Shown here one piece after another: positions 36,859 to 46,060 of a stretch of 64,000 nt of DNA. The DNA comes from a bacterium (GTDB taxonomy: Bacteria; Planctomycetota; SZUA-567): NCBI GenBank assembly GCA_003245715.1, contig QKCJ01000011.1, positions 1 to 64,000 of the forward strand. Reading direction: 5' to 3'. How positions within the stretch are numbered: the stretch's first letter is position 1; each line of letters starts with the position of its first letter. The notes under the pieces are model-generated. The model saw nothing but the letters and a program-made list of their open reading frames with translations. It was not told where the DNA came from and made no database searches. A program made the translations under genes and the position numbers.

Positions 36859-36878
36859 TGATAGTATCTGCGTTCTGG

Positions 36879-38171
36879 TTATGATTCCATGCGAACCTTG
36901 ATTGCGTTGGCGTGGGCGGTCAGTCCTTCAAGTTCGGCCATCTTGATAATATGGCGGCCAGAGCGCTCAAGGCGTTCTTTGGTGTAACGGATAACCGAGA
37001 TGTCCTTGACAAAATCATAAACCGACAGGCTGCTCATAAAGCGCGCCGCGCCTGCAGTCGGCAGGACGTGGTTGGTACCGGCAAAGTAATCACCGACCGG
37101 CTCGGATGAATATTCACCCATAAAGACAGCGCCTGCGTTGATTACTTCATTGAGCAGATCATCCTGATTTTCGGCGATGATCTCAAGATGCTCAGGCGCA
37201 ATCAGGTTGGACGCGTCAATTGCTTCGTAGAGGTCTTTACAGAGATAAACCGCGCCGAAGTTCTCAATTGCTTTTACGATATTCTCGCTGCGTGAGAGCT
37301 GTTTGAGTTGTTTTTCAAGTTCGATCTTGATACCGGCAGCCAGATCACGGCTGTCAGTCAGAACAACGCCGGACTCATGCCCGCTGCCATGCTCAAGCTG
37401 ACTCATCAGGTCTGCTGCGATGTAGCGCGCCTTGGCGTTCTTGTCGGCAACGATGACAATTTCGCTCGGACCAGCCAGAGAGTCAATCCCGCACGCGCCG
37501 AAAACCAGACGCTTGGCCATGTTGACGTACGGCCCACCAGGACCGACAATTTTATTTACCGGTTTTACCGACTCAGTACCATAAGCCATCGCCGCAATAG
37601 CATGTGCGCCACCAATGCGGTAAACATTATCAATATCAAGCATCTTGGCAACAGTCAGGATATGCGGATCAATCTTGCCGTTCTTGTCAGGTGAAACAGT
37701 CGCGCAGATATGTTCAACCCCGGCGATTTGAGCCGGCACTGTACACATAATCATCGTGCTGAAGAGTGGTGCGCTACCGGCCGGGCAGTAAATGCCGGCG
37801 CTCTGCAGCGGGACGACACGTTTGGCAAGTTTGACTCCGTCGCCGTCCTCGTGCTGATAACTTGCGCGGCGCTGGTACTCATGGAAGCGGCGGATATTGA
37901 CGCGCGCCAGCGTTACGCTTGTAAGAAACTCATCAGAGACCAGTTTCTGTGCTTCGGTGAATTCCTCAGGCTTGACCACAAGCTGATCCGGAGTAAGTTT
38001 GACCCCGTCAAAACGCTCGGAGAATTCGCATAACGCGTCATCTCCTTTATCACGCACCGCTGAAATAATTTCCTCAACCCGCTCGCGAATTTCAGAGCTG
38101 TGGAAATCGCCACGCCGCAGGATGCGCTGAAATTTCTCATCATCAAGGGAGAAATCCAAAATATCAATCAT
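36879..38171 (-). CDS. hisD: Histidinol dehydrogenase
   Basis: 430 residues, the usual length. It shows GIYCPAGSAPLFSTMIMCTVPAQIAG, split here by the nucleotide site; KIVGPGGPYVNMAKR, FGACGIDSLAGPSEIVI, the Gln/His metal-site stretch SQLEHGSGHESGV, IAPEHLEI and the C-terminal GLTAHANAIKVR. It oxidises histidinol to histidine by NAD+ in two steps with zinc. No other his gene is nearby, so the histidine genes are dispersed in this organism. No stronger start than the ATG at 38171 is seen. Confidence 0.94.
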   Translation of the reverse strand: MIDILDFSLDDEKFQRILRRGDFHSSEIRERVEEIISAVRDKGDDALCEFSERFDGVKLTPDQLVVKPEEFTEAQKLVSDEFLTSVTLARVNIRRFHEYQRRASYQHEDGDGVKLAKRVVPLQSAGIYCPAGSAPLFSTMIMCTVPAQIAGVEHICATVSPDKNGKIDPHILTVAKMLDIDNVYRIGGAHAIAAMAYGTESVKPVNKIVGPGGPYVNMAKRLVFGACGIDSLAGPSEIVIVADKNAKARYIAADLMSQLEHGSGHESGVVLTDSRDLAAGIKIELEKQLKQLSRSENIVKAIENFGAVYLCKDLYEAIDASNLIAPEHLEIIAENQDDLLNEVINAGAVFMGEYSSEPVGDYFAGTNHVLPTAGAARFMSSLSVYDFVKDISVIRYTKERLERSGRHIIKMAELEGLTAHANAIKVRMES

Positions 38172-38261
38172 TACTCAATCACCTTTTATGCTTAAGTCTT
38201 CTGCCGGTATGCTGCGAAAAAAGCCGCATCATTTCAACAGTATTAAAAACCCCATATAAAT

Positions 38262-39341
38262 CTATATCAACTGAATCTTGAGAATCGGATCACCGATGTC
38301 GGCAACCACAATCTCGCCGCAAAGTTCCCTGCCATTATCCGTAAGCATGCCTTCCTTGACAGCGGCGAAAGTGACCGTCTTTTCCGCCTTGATTGCACAG
38401 CCGTGAATCTCACCGGTGTCAGCGTTAAGGCCGCTAGGCACATCAAGAGCCAGCACCGGAACAGGCGAAGCGTTGATCTTCTCAATAATCCTTGCATACT
38501 CACCCTCAATATCACGCGAGAGCCCGATACCGAAAAATCCATCAATAATCAGGCGTGAGGAGTGGAGGATATGCTCAAGTTCATGCTCGGAATAATGATG
38601 GATAAACTGCGGTTGCTGTTTGATAATCTCAAATTGTCTCTCAGCCGCGCCGGAATATTCCTGAGCCATCGGGATAACCCGCACAGGCAAACCCTTATCA
38701 AGTAAGCCGCGCGCAACAACAAAAGCGTCGCCACCGTTATTGCCCGGGCCGGCAAAGATTACAATCTCGCCATTCTCGCCTGAATTTTTTGCCATGTTAT
38801 AAGCAACCACCGCCGCACCGATACCGGCGTTTTCCATCATGCAGATTTCAGGATAGCCAAAATGCTCGACTGACTGTTTTTCAATCTCCCGCATTTTTGC
38901 AATTGAGACAACTTCACCCAGATCAGCTTCAAAGATCAGCGGGTTTTTATCAAGCGTCCAGTTATCCCATTTATATTCATGTTCATATTTGAGGAAATTG
39001 ACCGCTACCAGAAAATTCGAGGAGCCCAAAGTCGCAGTCATGTCCGTACCTGAGATTACGCAGGGGTAATCATCGGCGTCAACTTCATCGACGTTGAGCC
39101 GGGCCTGGAGTTTTTTGAGTATGCGCAGGTTGACAGAGAAAGGGTTATCGCCTTTGTCGCTGTCTTCAGTCAGGGTGACATTTACCGGAATCCGACGTTT
39201 CATCAGCATACGCGCCGCGACCAGTGATGCAGCCCCGGCCAGACACGGTGAAACACCAATCTCAACAGCGTCAAAGAGCCGCAGAGCCATTGCCCTGCCG
39301 GTTCGTTCGGCAATCAGAATTTCAGGCAGAAGGAATTTCAT
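38262..39341 (-). CDS. nnrE: NAD(P)H-hydrate epimerase with degenerate duplicated N-terminal half
   Basis: 359 residues from the ATG at 39341 (a GTG three codons earlier is possible). The C-terminal ~210 residues are a complete YjeF_N domain: SMMENAG-type helix (ICMMENAGIGAA), GPGNNGGDAFVVAR (about 199-212) with the nucleotide-binding GNNGGD, DGFFGIGLSRDIEG, and LALDVPSGLNADTG. It epimerises damaged NAD(P)HX for repair. The ADP-dependent dehydratase domain often fused to it is absent. The first ~105 residues look like a second, decayed YjeF_N copy (LVAARMLMKRRIPVNV versus FVVARGLLDKGLPVRV) lacking GNNGGD. The gene precedes hisD on the same strand. Confidence 0.85.
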   Translation of the reverse strand: MKFLLPEILIAERTGRAMALRLFDAVEIGVSPCLAGAASLVAARMLMKRRIPVNVTLTEDSDKGDNPFSVNLRILKKLQARLNVDEVDADDYPCVISGTDMTATLGSSNFLVAVNFLKYEHEYKWDNWTLDKNPLIFEADLGEVVSIAKMREIEKQSVEHFGYPEICMMENAGIGAAVVAYNMAKNSGENGEIVIFAGPGNNGGDAFVVARGLLDKGLPVRVIPMAQEYSGAAERQFEIIKQQPQFIHHYSEHELEHILHSSRLIIDGFFGIGLSRDIEGEYARIIEKINASPVPVLALDVPSGLNADTGEIHGCAIKAEKTVTFAAVKEGMLTDNGRELCGEIVVADIGDPILKIQLI

Positions 39342-39618
39342 AATATCCACAGCTCCAGTAATAAAATATTTTTATTAGTTTACATAAGTATATGTCTATG
39401 ACAAGTCAAATAACCTTTTATATCGGCAAAAATAGCGGTAAAAAGGGGGTTTTGCGCTTATGCGGCATGATAAAATTTGAGCTTGATGAATTTTATGTAA
39501 AAATATTGCGGGGACTTGCTTTTTGGCGCATTATGAGGAAAATAAATGTTAGAGGAAGAGTTTATGCTTATCAGGCGCTCTTTCTTACGAAAAAAGTTAT
39601 AGATACAGGAAATGAATG

Positions 39619-39972
39619 ATGTTACGCGATATGCTCAAGAGTAAGATTCACCGTGCAACAGTGACGGAAGCTGACCTTAATTATGCAGGTTCGCTCTCAT
39701 TGTGCCCTGAATTGCGTGAAGCGGCGGATCTTTTGGTGGGCGAAAAAATACTGGTTGTCAACATTGACAACGGCCAGCGTTTTGAAACATACCTTATTGA
39801 TGGCACAAAAGGCCAGGTCTGCCTCAATGGTGCGGCCGCGCGCCTTGGCCATGTCGGCGACAAGGTTATTATCATGAGCTTCTGCCGGATGGAAGATGAG
39901 ATAGCCAGAAAGCATCAGCCGGTAATGGTTCTGGTAGACGAGAAGAACTGTATCAGAAGCGTCAGCAACTGA
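39619..39972 (+). CDS. panD: Aspartate 1-decarboxylase
   Basis: 117 residues from the ATG at 39619, giving the family-typical MLRxMLKSKIHRATVT start. The self-cleavage site is present as Gly24-Ser25 (NYAGS, usually DYEGS), with Ser25 becoming the pyruvoyl group. GERFETY-like QRFETYLIDG, NGAAARLGHVGD and VIIMSF are conserved. It makes beta-alanine for pantothenate and CoA. panB and panC are not nearby. The 246-nt gap to nnrE on its upstream side is AT-rich. Confidence 0.93.
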   Translation: MLRDMLKSKIHRATVTEADLNYAGSLSLCPELREAADLLVGEKILVVNIDNGQRFETYLIDGTKGQVCLNGAAARLGHVGDKVIIMSFCRMEDEIARKHQPVMVLVDEKNCIRSVSN

Positions 39973-39998
39973 AACAGGAAATTCGTAGAGATTACATG

Positions 39999-40036
39999 AA
40001 TCCCCTGCTGTTTAAGCAGGGGATTTATATTTTTAT
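39999..40036 (+). terminator. Intrinsic terminator after panD
   Basis: AATCCCCTGCT pairs with AGCAGGGGATT over an 11-bp stem, followed by TATATTTTT. Confidence 0.85.
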
Positions 40037-40061
40037 TTAAAACATAATGAGACGTGGATAT

Positions 40062-40499
40062 TCACCGCGTCAGTAGGATACTTCCTCCCACAATCATCAG
40101 GGTTGCGATAATTGTTTTAGGGATATTCACCTGCTGCCATTCGGCAAAGATAAACAGGCTCAGTAGCACTACTATTAAAGTATTGGCGTTATAAAGCGGC
40201 GCGAGCTTGGCCAGCGGCACCTCATAATTACGGAGTGTATAGGAAATAAAACCGACCCCGCTCACCCATAAAAATCCGGCGCCAAGGCTGAAAGCACCGC
40301 CGCGCCAGGTAAACGCCCGGTCACCGGTGATAAGAATAATCGCCGCGCAGACCGCCGAGATAGTCAACCCGACAATCAGCATAAAGTAAAAACCGCTGAT
40401 TCCGCTTTTAGCTGAGTATTTCTGAAAAATATTAAACCACGCCAGAAACAGTGCCGGCAGAACCCCGCCAAGAAGAATCCCAATTGTTTGTGTACTCAT
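40062..40499 (-). CDS. Half-size DMT (EamA-like) transporter
   Basis: 145 residues with about five hydrophobic helices and a basic/aromatic loop, near half of a ten-helix EamA transporter. The last helix (AEWQQVNIPKTIIATLMIVGG) follows the usual E-x2-x-x-x-x-K-x-x-G pattern. Such halves often pair to form a carrier. Substrate unknown. RBS AAAGGA sits before the ATG; transcribed alone, convergent with panD. Confidence 0.72.
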   Translation of the reverse strand: MSTQTIGILLGGVLPALFLAWFNIFQKYSAKSGISGFYFMLIVGLTISAVCAAIILITGDRAFTWRGGAFSLGAGFLWVSGVGFISYTLRNYEVPLAKLAPLYNANTLIVVLLSLFIFAEWQQVNIPKTIIATLMIVGGSILLTR

Positions 40500-40596
40500 T
40501 TATAATCCTTTAATTGCCAGCTATAGGGCAGGCATATACTTTATACCGTTTAAAACTGGAAAATAATTTACCAGAGATTCTGCGATAAACAAATTA

Positions 40597-40628
40597 AAAA
40601 TGCAGCCCCTCAAAAAAGGACTGCATTT
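40597..40628 (-). terminator. Hairpin terminator after hldD
   Basis: AAATGCAG-CC pairs with GG-ACTGCATTT about 30 nt past the hldD stop on the minus strand. Confidence 0.6.
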
Positions 40629-40653
40629 GTTGACATAATCTTTTACCGGGAAA

Positions 40654-41595
40654 TTAAATTCCCCAGGTGTCGCGGCACTTTTCAATACCTTCCTCAAGTG
40701 TGAGAAATTCAGCACTGTAACCTGCCGCGCGGAGCTTGGTCAGGTCAGCTTCGGTAAAGCTCTGGTACTTGCCGATAAGCTTTTCCGGGAAGGGGATGTA
40801 CTCGATGCTTCCCTTGCCGATCTTGCCGATCATAGTATTGGCAACATCGTTGAATGACCGCGCCTTGCCGGTTCCAACATTGAAAATCCCCTGAACGTTA
40901 TCCTGCTCCGCGAAGAAAAGGTTGACCTTGGCAACATCAAGAACACAGACAAAGTCACGCAGCTGGCCGCCATTTTCGTAGCCGTCAATTCCTTCAAAGA
41001 GTTTTACTACGCCATTTTCGCGCAGCATCTTGCCGATCTGAAAGACCATCGAAGCCATCCGCTCCTTCTCAGCCTCGCGCGGGCCGTAAACATTGAAATA
41101 ACGCAGGCCGACGACAGTATTCCTGGCTTTATGAATATTGTGGCGAACAAACTGGTCAAAAGCCAGCTTGGAGTAAGCATACATATTGACCGGGCGCTCA
41201 TATTCAGGCTCTTCAATTGATACAATTCCAGTGCCGTATACAGAAGCGCTGCTGGCATAAACCAGCGGCACGCCGGTCTCGCAGGCGTATTCAAAGACAA
41301 TTTTGGAATAGGTGAAATTGCGGTCCATCATGTAACGGCCGTCATTTTCCATGGTATCTGCGCAAGCTCCGTTATGCAATATGGCCTGGAGATTTTCGAT
41401 CTCAAAGCGGTGTACGCATAATTCGGCAAACTCGTCGATATCCATATAATCAGCGATAATGCAGTCAGAGAGATTGCGGTATTTATCGCCTTTGGTGAAG
41501 TCGTCAACGGCCAAAATTTCAGTCACGCCGCGATTATTCAGTTCTTTAATAATGTTACTGCCGACAAATCCGGCCGCTCCGGTTACTACATACAT
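40654..41595 (-). CDS. hldD: ADP-L-glycero-D-manno-heptose 6-epimerase
   Basis: 313 residues from the ATG at 41595, preceded by AAGGAAA; 26 extra codons upstream start without an RBS. It is an extended SDR: TGAAGFVGSNI at the N-terminus (NAD(P) loop), the active-site Ser/Tyr in YASSASVYG and YAYSKLAFDQFV (Tyr-x3-Lys), RYFNVYGPRE, and GTGKARSFNDV. The ADTMENDG segment after HNGAC is characteristic of HldD. It makes the ADP-heptose for the LPS inner core, which supports a diderm with heptose-containing LPS. Confidence 0.92.
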   Translation of the reverse strand: MYVVTGAAGFVGSNIIKELNNRGVTEILAVDDFTKGDKYRNLSDCIIADYMDIDEFAELCVHRFEIENLQAILHNGACADTMENDGRYMMDRNFTYSKIVFEYACETGVPLVYASSASVYGTGIVSIEEPEYERPVNMYAYSKLAFDQFVRHNIHKARNTVVGLRYFNVYGPREAEKERMASMVFQIGKMLRENGVVKLFEGIDGYENGGQLRDFVCVLDVAKVNLFFAEQDNVQGIFNVGTGKARSFNDVANTMIGKIGKGSIEYIPFPEKLIGKYQSFTEADLTKLRAAGYSAEFLTLEEGIEKCRDTWGI

Positions 41596-41872
41596 ATTAT
41601 TTTCCTTAATTTTGCTGTCAGATGCAAATAAGCTGAAACAGCAGGATAAATCAGATAAATTAAAAAGTATCACAACTATTTTATGCCGTAAATTATAGCA
41701 TTAAAATCTAAAATACACTTATAAAATCATAGATTTTGCGTACATTTAATGCGGATTATGCAAATCAATAAAATACCTGAAAATTTTATTGAAAGCAGTA
41801 ATAAAAATAAAAACAGTACAACAATATAATACAGTAATTTATAATATTAAAGTTCAAATCACAATTTTAAAA
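41596..41872. other. Intergenic, AT-rich
   Basis: Very A-rich spacer between hldD and the folD stop. No gene, hairpin or clear promoter recognised. Confidence 0.4.
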
Positions 41873-42853
41873 TTACATCCTTGCCGCAGCATTCACAGTA
41901 TTACGCAGCAGAAAGGCGTTGGTAACCGGTCCCGAGCCGCCTTTGGGGCTGGTGATGTGTCCGGCAATCTCTTTAGCGGCTTCAAAATCAACGTCACCGG
42001 CGTACTGCATGGCAACTTTACCTTTGTCATTGAGTACAGGCTCGCCATTCTCATCAAGCGCCTTTGGAATATGGTTTACCCCGACATCGACGATGATTGC
42101 GCCGGGCTTGACCATATCGGCCTTGACCAGCGGGGTCAGGTCGCAGGGCGCGGGTTTTTCGCCTTTGCCGGCTTTATAATTATCGAGGGCGCGTTTGTAG
42201 CGGCTCCAGATAACAGCGGCTGCGCCGGTTGCGGCGATAATGACATCAGCCTCACGGCAGAGCGCGGCAACGTCTGAGCGGCTGTGTCCGATCATGACTG
42301 AGGCGTTGAGGTTTAAGAGCAGCAGCGCAGCGGGTTTGCCGACGATTGCGCTCCGGCCAAGAACCAGAGCTTTTGCACCGTTGAGGTCGGGTCTGATCCG
42401 TTTAACCAGTTCGACTGCGCCGATAGCGGTGCAGGGTGCGGGGTCGGAGTTACCGGTTGCCAGCAGTGCGCCGAGGTTCTGCGGATGCACGCCTTCGGCG
42501 TCTTTTTCCGGGGCAATGGCGTTTACCAGCTTGAGGTAGTCACAGCCTGAAGGCAGCGGCAGGTGCAGGAGGATTGCCGATACTGAGGGGTCGTTATTAA
42601 GCTCGTTGATAACCTTGATGATCTCAGCTTCACTAGCGTCGGCACCGGGTTCTTTGAGGGTATAGCGAACGCCATGCTCCTCACAGTGTCCGGCCTGGGC
42701 TTTGGCGTACCAGCCGCTTCCGGCGTCATTATTGGCACGGATAGCTGCGAGGTGTGGTTGTTTTCCGGCAGCGGTCAGTTCTGCAATTTTAGGTTTAAGT
42801 TCGTTGAGCATCTCAGCGGCAACAGCGTTACCGTCAATCAGTTCAGCAGCCAT
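41873..42853 (-). CDS. folD: FolD-like methylenetetrahydrofolate dehydrogenase (catalytic Lys replaced)
   Basis: 326 residues from the ATG at 42853, with GGAG 6 nt upstream. The family hallmarks are present: HLPLPSG, APEKDAEGVHPQNLG, LGRSAIVGKPAALLLL, HSRSD, DVGVN and SPKGGSGPVTNAFLLRNTV. In the catalytic helix Y-x3-K of canonical FolD, the Tyr is Tyr49 but the Lys position holds Gln53 (WYAKAQAGHCEEHG). Lys51 is only two residues after Tyr. There is an extra ~20-residue loop (YKRALDNYKAGKGEKP) near the nucleotide site. It may work only as a dehydrogenase. Upstream spacer 42854-43074 holds one weak small ORF. Confidence 0.85.
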   Translation of the reverse strand: MAAELIDGNAVAAEMLNELKPKIAELTAAGKQPHLAAIRANNDAGSGWYAKAQAGHCEEHGVRYTLKEPGADASEAEIIKVINELNNDPSVSAILLHLPLPSGCDYLKLVNAIAPEKDAEGVHPQNLGALLATGNSDPAPCTAIGAVELVKRIRPDLNGAKALVLGRSAIVGKPAALLLLNLNASVMIGHSRSDVAALCREADVIIAATGAAAVIWSRYKRALDNYKAGKGEKPAPCDLTPLVKADMVKPGAIIVDVGVNHIPKALDENGEPVLNDKGKVAMQYAGDVDFEAAKEIAGHITSPKGGSGPVTNAFLLRNTVNAAARM

Positions 42854-43074
42854 TATTTTCTCCAAAAAGTCTAAGTAAAAGATAATCTGAATAGCTAATA
42901 TCATATGGTTAAGTGCGGCAGATGGCAAGAGTTTGCCAACGAAGCAGCAGACTTTTAGGAGGATAGAGTCAATATGGGAGCTAGCGGGTGTAAAATTATA
43001 AAACAGATAATCTTACATGGTCATAAATTATTTGCAAACAGTCTAAAAAGCTTGCTGCTTCTGTGTAAAGAAGG

Positions 43075-43102
43075 TTGCCAAAAAGGGCATTAGCTATATA
43101 AT
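43075..43102 (+). promoter_or_regulatory. Sigma-70-type promoter of gatB
   Basis: TTGCCA at 43075-43080 and a perfect TATAAT at 43097-43102, 16 bp apart, ~90 nt before the start codon. Confidence 0.65.
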
Positions 43103-43190
43103 GTAAAAGAAATTATGTTTTTATTATTCTGATACTCTCAAGAAATTGCCGCCTGAGCTTTTGGCTGGGGGTGGTGTAGGGAATTAATTT

Positions 43191-44666
43191 ATGGATTACG
43201 AGTGCGTTATCGGGCTGGAGGTTCACGTCCAGCTGCTTACTGAAACCAAGATGTTCTGCTCCTGCCGCAACAAGTTCAGCCATGAGCCTAATACCAATGT
43301 TTGCCCGGTATGTCTGGGTCAGCCCGGCAGTCTGCCGGTAATTAACAGGCACGCTTTTGAGCTTGGTATCAAGGGCGGTCTGGCTATTAACTGTGAGATT
43401 CCGCAGTTTACAAAATTTGACCGCAAGCATTATTACTACCCTGACTTGCCCAAAAACATTCAGATCAGTCAGTATGATATGCCGGTGAGTGTCAACGGCT
43501 GGATTGATATTGAGGTTGAGGGCGAAAAAAAACGTATTGGTGTAACCCGTGGCCACCTTGAGGAAGACGCGGGCAAGCTTATTCATTCAGGTAATGTTTC
43601 TAATGTCGACCTGAACCGTACGGGAACGCCTCTGCTTGAGATTGTTTCTGAGCCTGATATCCGCAGCCCTCAGGAGGCGAAGGCGTATCTTGAGAATCTC
43701 AAACTTATCATGCAGTACGCAAATATCTCTGACTGTAACATGGAAGAAGGGTCTTTGCGGTGTGACGCGAATATTTCAGTCCGCCCGGTCGGCCAGGAAA
43801 AATTCGGCGTCAAGAATGAGATCAAGAATATGAACTCTTTCCGCGGAGTTGAGAACGCGCTTGAGCTGGTTCATTCAGAGCTGCTGCGCCAGACCAGAGC
43901 CGGTGAGGAGATCAAACAGGTTACCTGGGGTTATAACCTTGATAACCAGAGTATTTTTGTGATGCGTATTAAAGAAGATGCCAACGATTATCGCTACTTC
44001 CCCGAGCCTGATTTGCCGACTATCGAGGTCAGCCGCGAGTGGGTTGAAGAGATCCGCGCGACTTTGCCGGAGTTGCCGGCGGTTCGTCGTGCGCGTTTTG
44101 TCTCGGAGTTGCAGCTCTCGGATTATGAAGCGGATCTGCTTACTGGTGATAAAGACCTTTCGGATTATTTTGAGTCAGTGCAGAAAGCTTGCGGCGATTG
44201 TAAGCAGGCGGCGAACTGGGTTATTAATGACGTTATGCGTGAGGTCAATGACAAGGGTATCAGCCTTACTGAATTTCCGGTTAGTGCAGAGGCGTTGTCT
44301 GAACTTATCAGCCTGACTGGTTCACGTAAAATCAATATTCCGACGGCGCGTAAAATTTTCTCGGCAATCATTGAGGGTGAGAAGCGGATGCCGGCGGTGA
44401 TTGTTGAAGAGGACGGGCTCGCGCAGGTATCAGACACCGGCAAGATCAAAGAGATTCTTGAAGCGGCGGTGGCCGGAAATGAAAAAGCGGCAGAAGAAGT
44501 TCGCAGCGGCAAGCCTCAGGCGGCGATGTTCTTCGTCGGCAAGATCATGCAGGAGATGAAGGGCCAGGCAGACCCGCAGGCCATCGGCGGAGTGATTGCC
44601 GAGTTCTTCGGTATTGATCCCGAGCTTCTGCAGCAGAAGAAAAAGAAGAAGAAAAAAGAAGATTAG
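43191..44666 (+). CDS. gatB: Aspartyl/glutamyl-tRNA amidotransferase subunit B
   Basis: 491 residues. Seen: IGLEVHVQL, the zinc site CSC..CPVCLG, GQPGSLPVIN, FDRKHYYYPDLPKN, QISQYD, HLEEDAGK, NRTGTPLLEIVSEPD and the YqeY-like tail with NPTARKI-type INIPTARKIF. It amidates misacylated Glu-tRNA-Gln or Asp-tRNA-Asn with GatA and GatC, which are elsewhere. The C-terminus ends in a run of seven Lys. The RBS is AGGGA 8 nt before the ATG. Confidence 0.95.
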   Translation: MDYECVIGLEVHVQLLTETKMFCSCRNKFSHEPNTNVCPVCLGQPGSLPVINRHAFELGIKGGLAINCEIPQFTKFDRKHYYYPDLPKNIQISQYDMPVSVNGWIDIEVEGEKKRIGVTRGHLEEDAGKLIHSGNVSNVDLNRTGTPLLEIVSEPDIRSPQEAKAYLENLKLIMQYANISDCNMEEGSLRCDANISVRPVGQEKFGVKNEIKNMNSFRGVENALELVHSELLRQTRAGEEIKQVTWGYNLDNQSIFVMRIKEDANDYRYFPEPDLPTIEVSREWVEEIRATLPELPAVRRARFVSELQLSDYEADLLTGDKDLSDYFESVQKACGDCKQAANWVINDVMREVNDKGISLTEFPVSAEALSELISLTGSRKINIPTARKIFSAIIEGEKRMPAVIVEEDGLAQVSDTGKIKEILEAAVAGNEKAAEEVRSGKPQAAMFFVGKIMQEMKGQADPQAIGGVIAEFFGIDPELLQQKKKKKKKED

Positions 44667-44747
44667 CCGCGGATTTGCCGTTTGTCAGTACAGTGTTTTA
44701 AATTAAGCATGGTTCATACTGGATGAAACAGAATTTGAGGAGAACGA

Positions 44748-46025
44748 ATGAAAAGTAAAATTCTACAAGTACTTCTCGTTTATGCGCTGATTTGTGTTGC
44801 GTGGTTGTTTTCAGAAAGTAGCCTGCAGGCTGGTGAGGATGCGCCGTTATCGCCGGTTTCTGCACAGGCCCAGCCTGAGTCGGTTGCAAAAACGGTCGCG
44901 GTTAAAGACCTTCCCGGTGCGGTGCAACTGACAGCCATAGCAGTGCCACCCGAGCTTCTGGCGGCTGGTATTGGTGCAGTCGGTGGACAGATATTTCCTC
45001 CCGCTTCACAATTTGAGGGAAAGATGCCACTACCCGAGGAGCAACTTATTGAGCGGCTTACCGGTGTTTTCATGGCTGACCCGCAGATTGTTTTTGTACT
45101 TTTCAAGAGCGCTCCGCTTGTCCTTGAACATGACCGGATGATAATTGACACCAACGGTAACGGTCTGCTTGATGATGAGAAGGTTATCGAATTGCCGGCG
45201 GGTTTTTCAGGCAGTGCCGGTAAGAAAATCAAATTAATGGTGATGGGTGTGCCGAGTGATTATGTTTTTCGTCGTGAGGGTAATCAGACTCAGCTTGTTA
45301 TGCCTTCAATTTTTGGAGGAGAGGTTGCGTTTGAGGGAGCCGGGACAAAGTTAGCTGCTTTTAGTGCCAATAACGATTTCACTAACCGCAGCACGATAAT
45401 CTTTCTGGATAAAAACCATAATGGTAAATTTGACATTACCGGTGATCCTTTTACGCGTGAATATTTTTTCCTGTCCAGGCAGTTGTCAGTCGGCAGCGAT
45501 TTTTATGATTTTAAAATTTCGCCTGACGGTACCAGTGTGCTCTTTAAAAAATATCAGGGGCCGGACGGGACATTATCAGTAAAACTTCCTGAGGGTGGTG
45601 CGGCTAAGGCTTCGTATTACTTTTTCGAGTTGTTGCCTGAGAACGGCTCAAGCCCGGACATAAAATTTGTCTATACCAAAAACCTGCCGCTGAAAATCCC
45701 TGACGGAACCTACTCGCTTATCGGCGCCGGTGTAATGGCTGGCGAAATTGGTAAATTAAGTGAACTGGTTACTTATGCCAATGATGATTTTACAATCAAA
45801 GGCGGGAATAAAATCTTTGACGTTTCAAAAGTCAGCCTGAAAATTCTGGTAGGCCAATCGTCTGATGGGAATGTTCTCAAGATCGGGCAGAAGACGAGTG
45901 GTGAAGGTTCAACGGTTATTCATCATGTCGGTGATCTTGATCCGAATTTGGGGCCGGCGGTTATAATCTCCAACGCGCAGAAGCCTGCGGAGGTGATAGT
46001 CAAATCCAATCTGGAATATGGTTGA
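44748..46025 (+). CDS. Exported protein of unknown function, reading frame continues past TGA
   Basis: 425 residues to the first stop; AGGAGA precedes the ATG. The signal peptide covers ~1-28 (cleavage after LQA). Two Asp-rich loops, DTNGNGLLDDE (around 142) and DKNHNGKFDITGD (around 223), look like calcium-binding EF-hand or dockerin-type loops. The rest is beta-rich with no family I recognise. The frame runs on beyond the TGA at 46023-46025 for 78 sense codons that read as protein. The annotated end is therefore probably not the true C-terminus of the ancestral gene. Confidence 0.7.
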   Translation: MKSKILQVLLVYALICVAWLFSESSLQAGEDAPLSPVSAQAQPESVAKTVAVKDLPGAVQLTAIAVPPELLAAGIGAVGGQIFPPASQFEGKMPLPEEQLIERLTGVFMADPQIVFVLFKSAPLVLEHDRMIIDTNGNGLLDDEKVIELPAGFSGSAGKKIKLMVMGVPSDYVFRREGNQTQLVMPSIFGGEVAFEGAGTKLAAFSANNDFTNRSTIIFLDKNHNGKFDITGDPFTREYFFLSRQLSVGSDFYDFKISPDGTSVLFKKYQGPDGTLSVKLPEGGAAKASYYFFELLPENGSSPDIKFVYTKNLPLKIPDGTYSLIGAGVMAGEIGKLSELVTYANDDFTIKGGNKIFDVSKVSLKILVGQSSDGNVLKIGQKTSGEGSTVIHHVGDLDPNLGPAVIISNAQKPAEVIVKSNLEYG

Positions 46026-46060
46026 GGCGGCACCTGCGAATATTCGGCGAATATTCCTCA
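46023..46060 (+). promoter_or_regulatory. SECIS-like hairpin beginning at the in-frame TGA
   Basis: TGAG (46023-46026) can pair with CTCA (46057-46060). Inside, after an 11-nt 5' bulge, GAATATTC (46038-46045) pairs with GAATATTC (46049-46056) around the loop GGC at 46046-46048. The loop is 20 nt after the TGA and begins with G. The geometry resembles a bacterial selenocysteine insertion element, but both arms are self-palindromic, so chance is possible. Confidence 0.3.

Noticed and set aside
39392-39619. 75-codon ORF before panD
   Set aside because: No RBS, no protein-like pattern, AT-rich; more likely the panD promoter region.
46023-46025. UGA reassignment as a genome-wide code
   Set aside because: Several intact genes in the window end in TGA (for example the HU-like gene), so TGA is a normal stop here.
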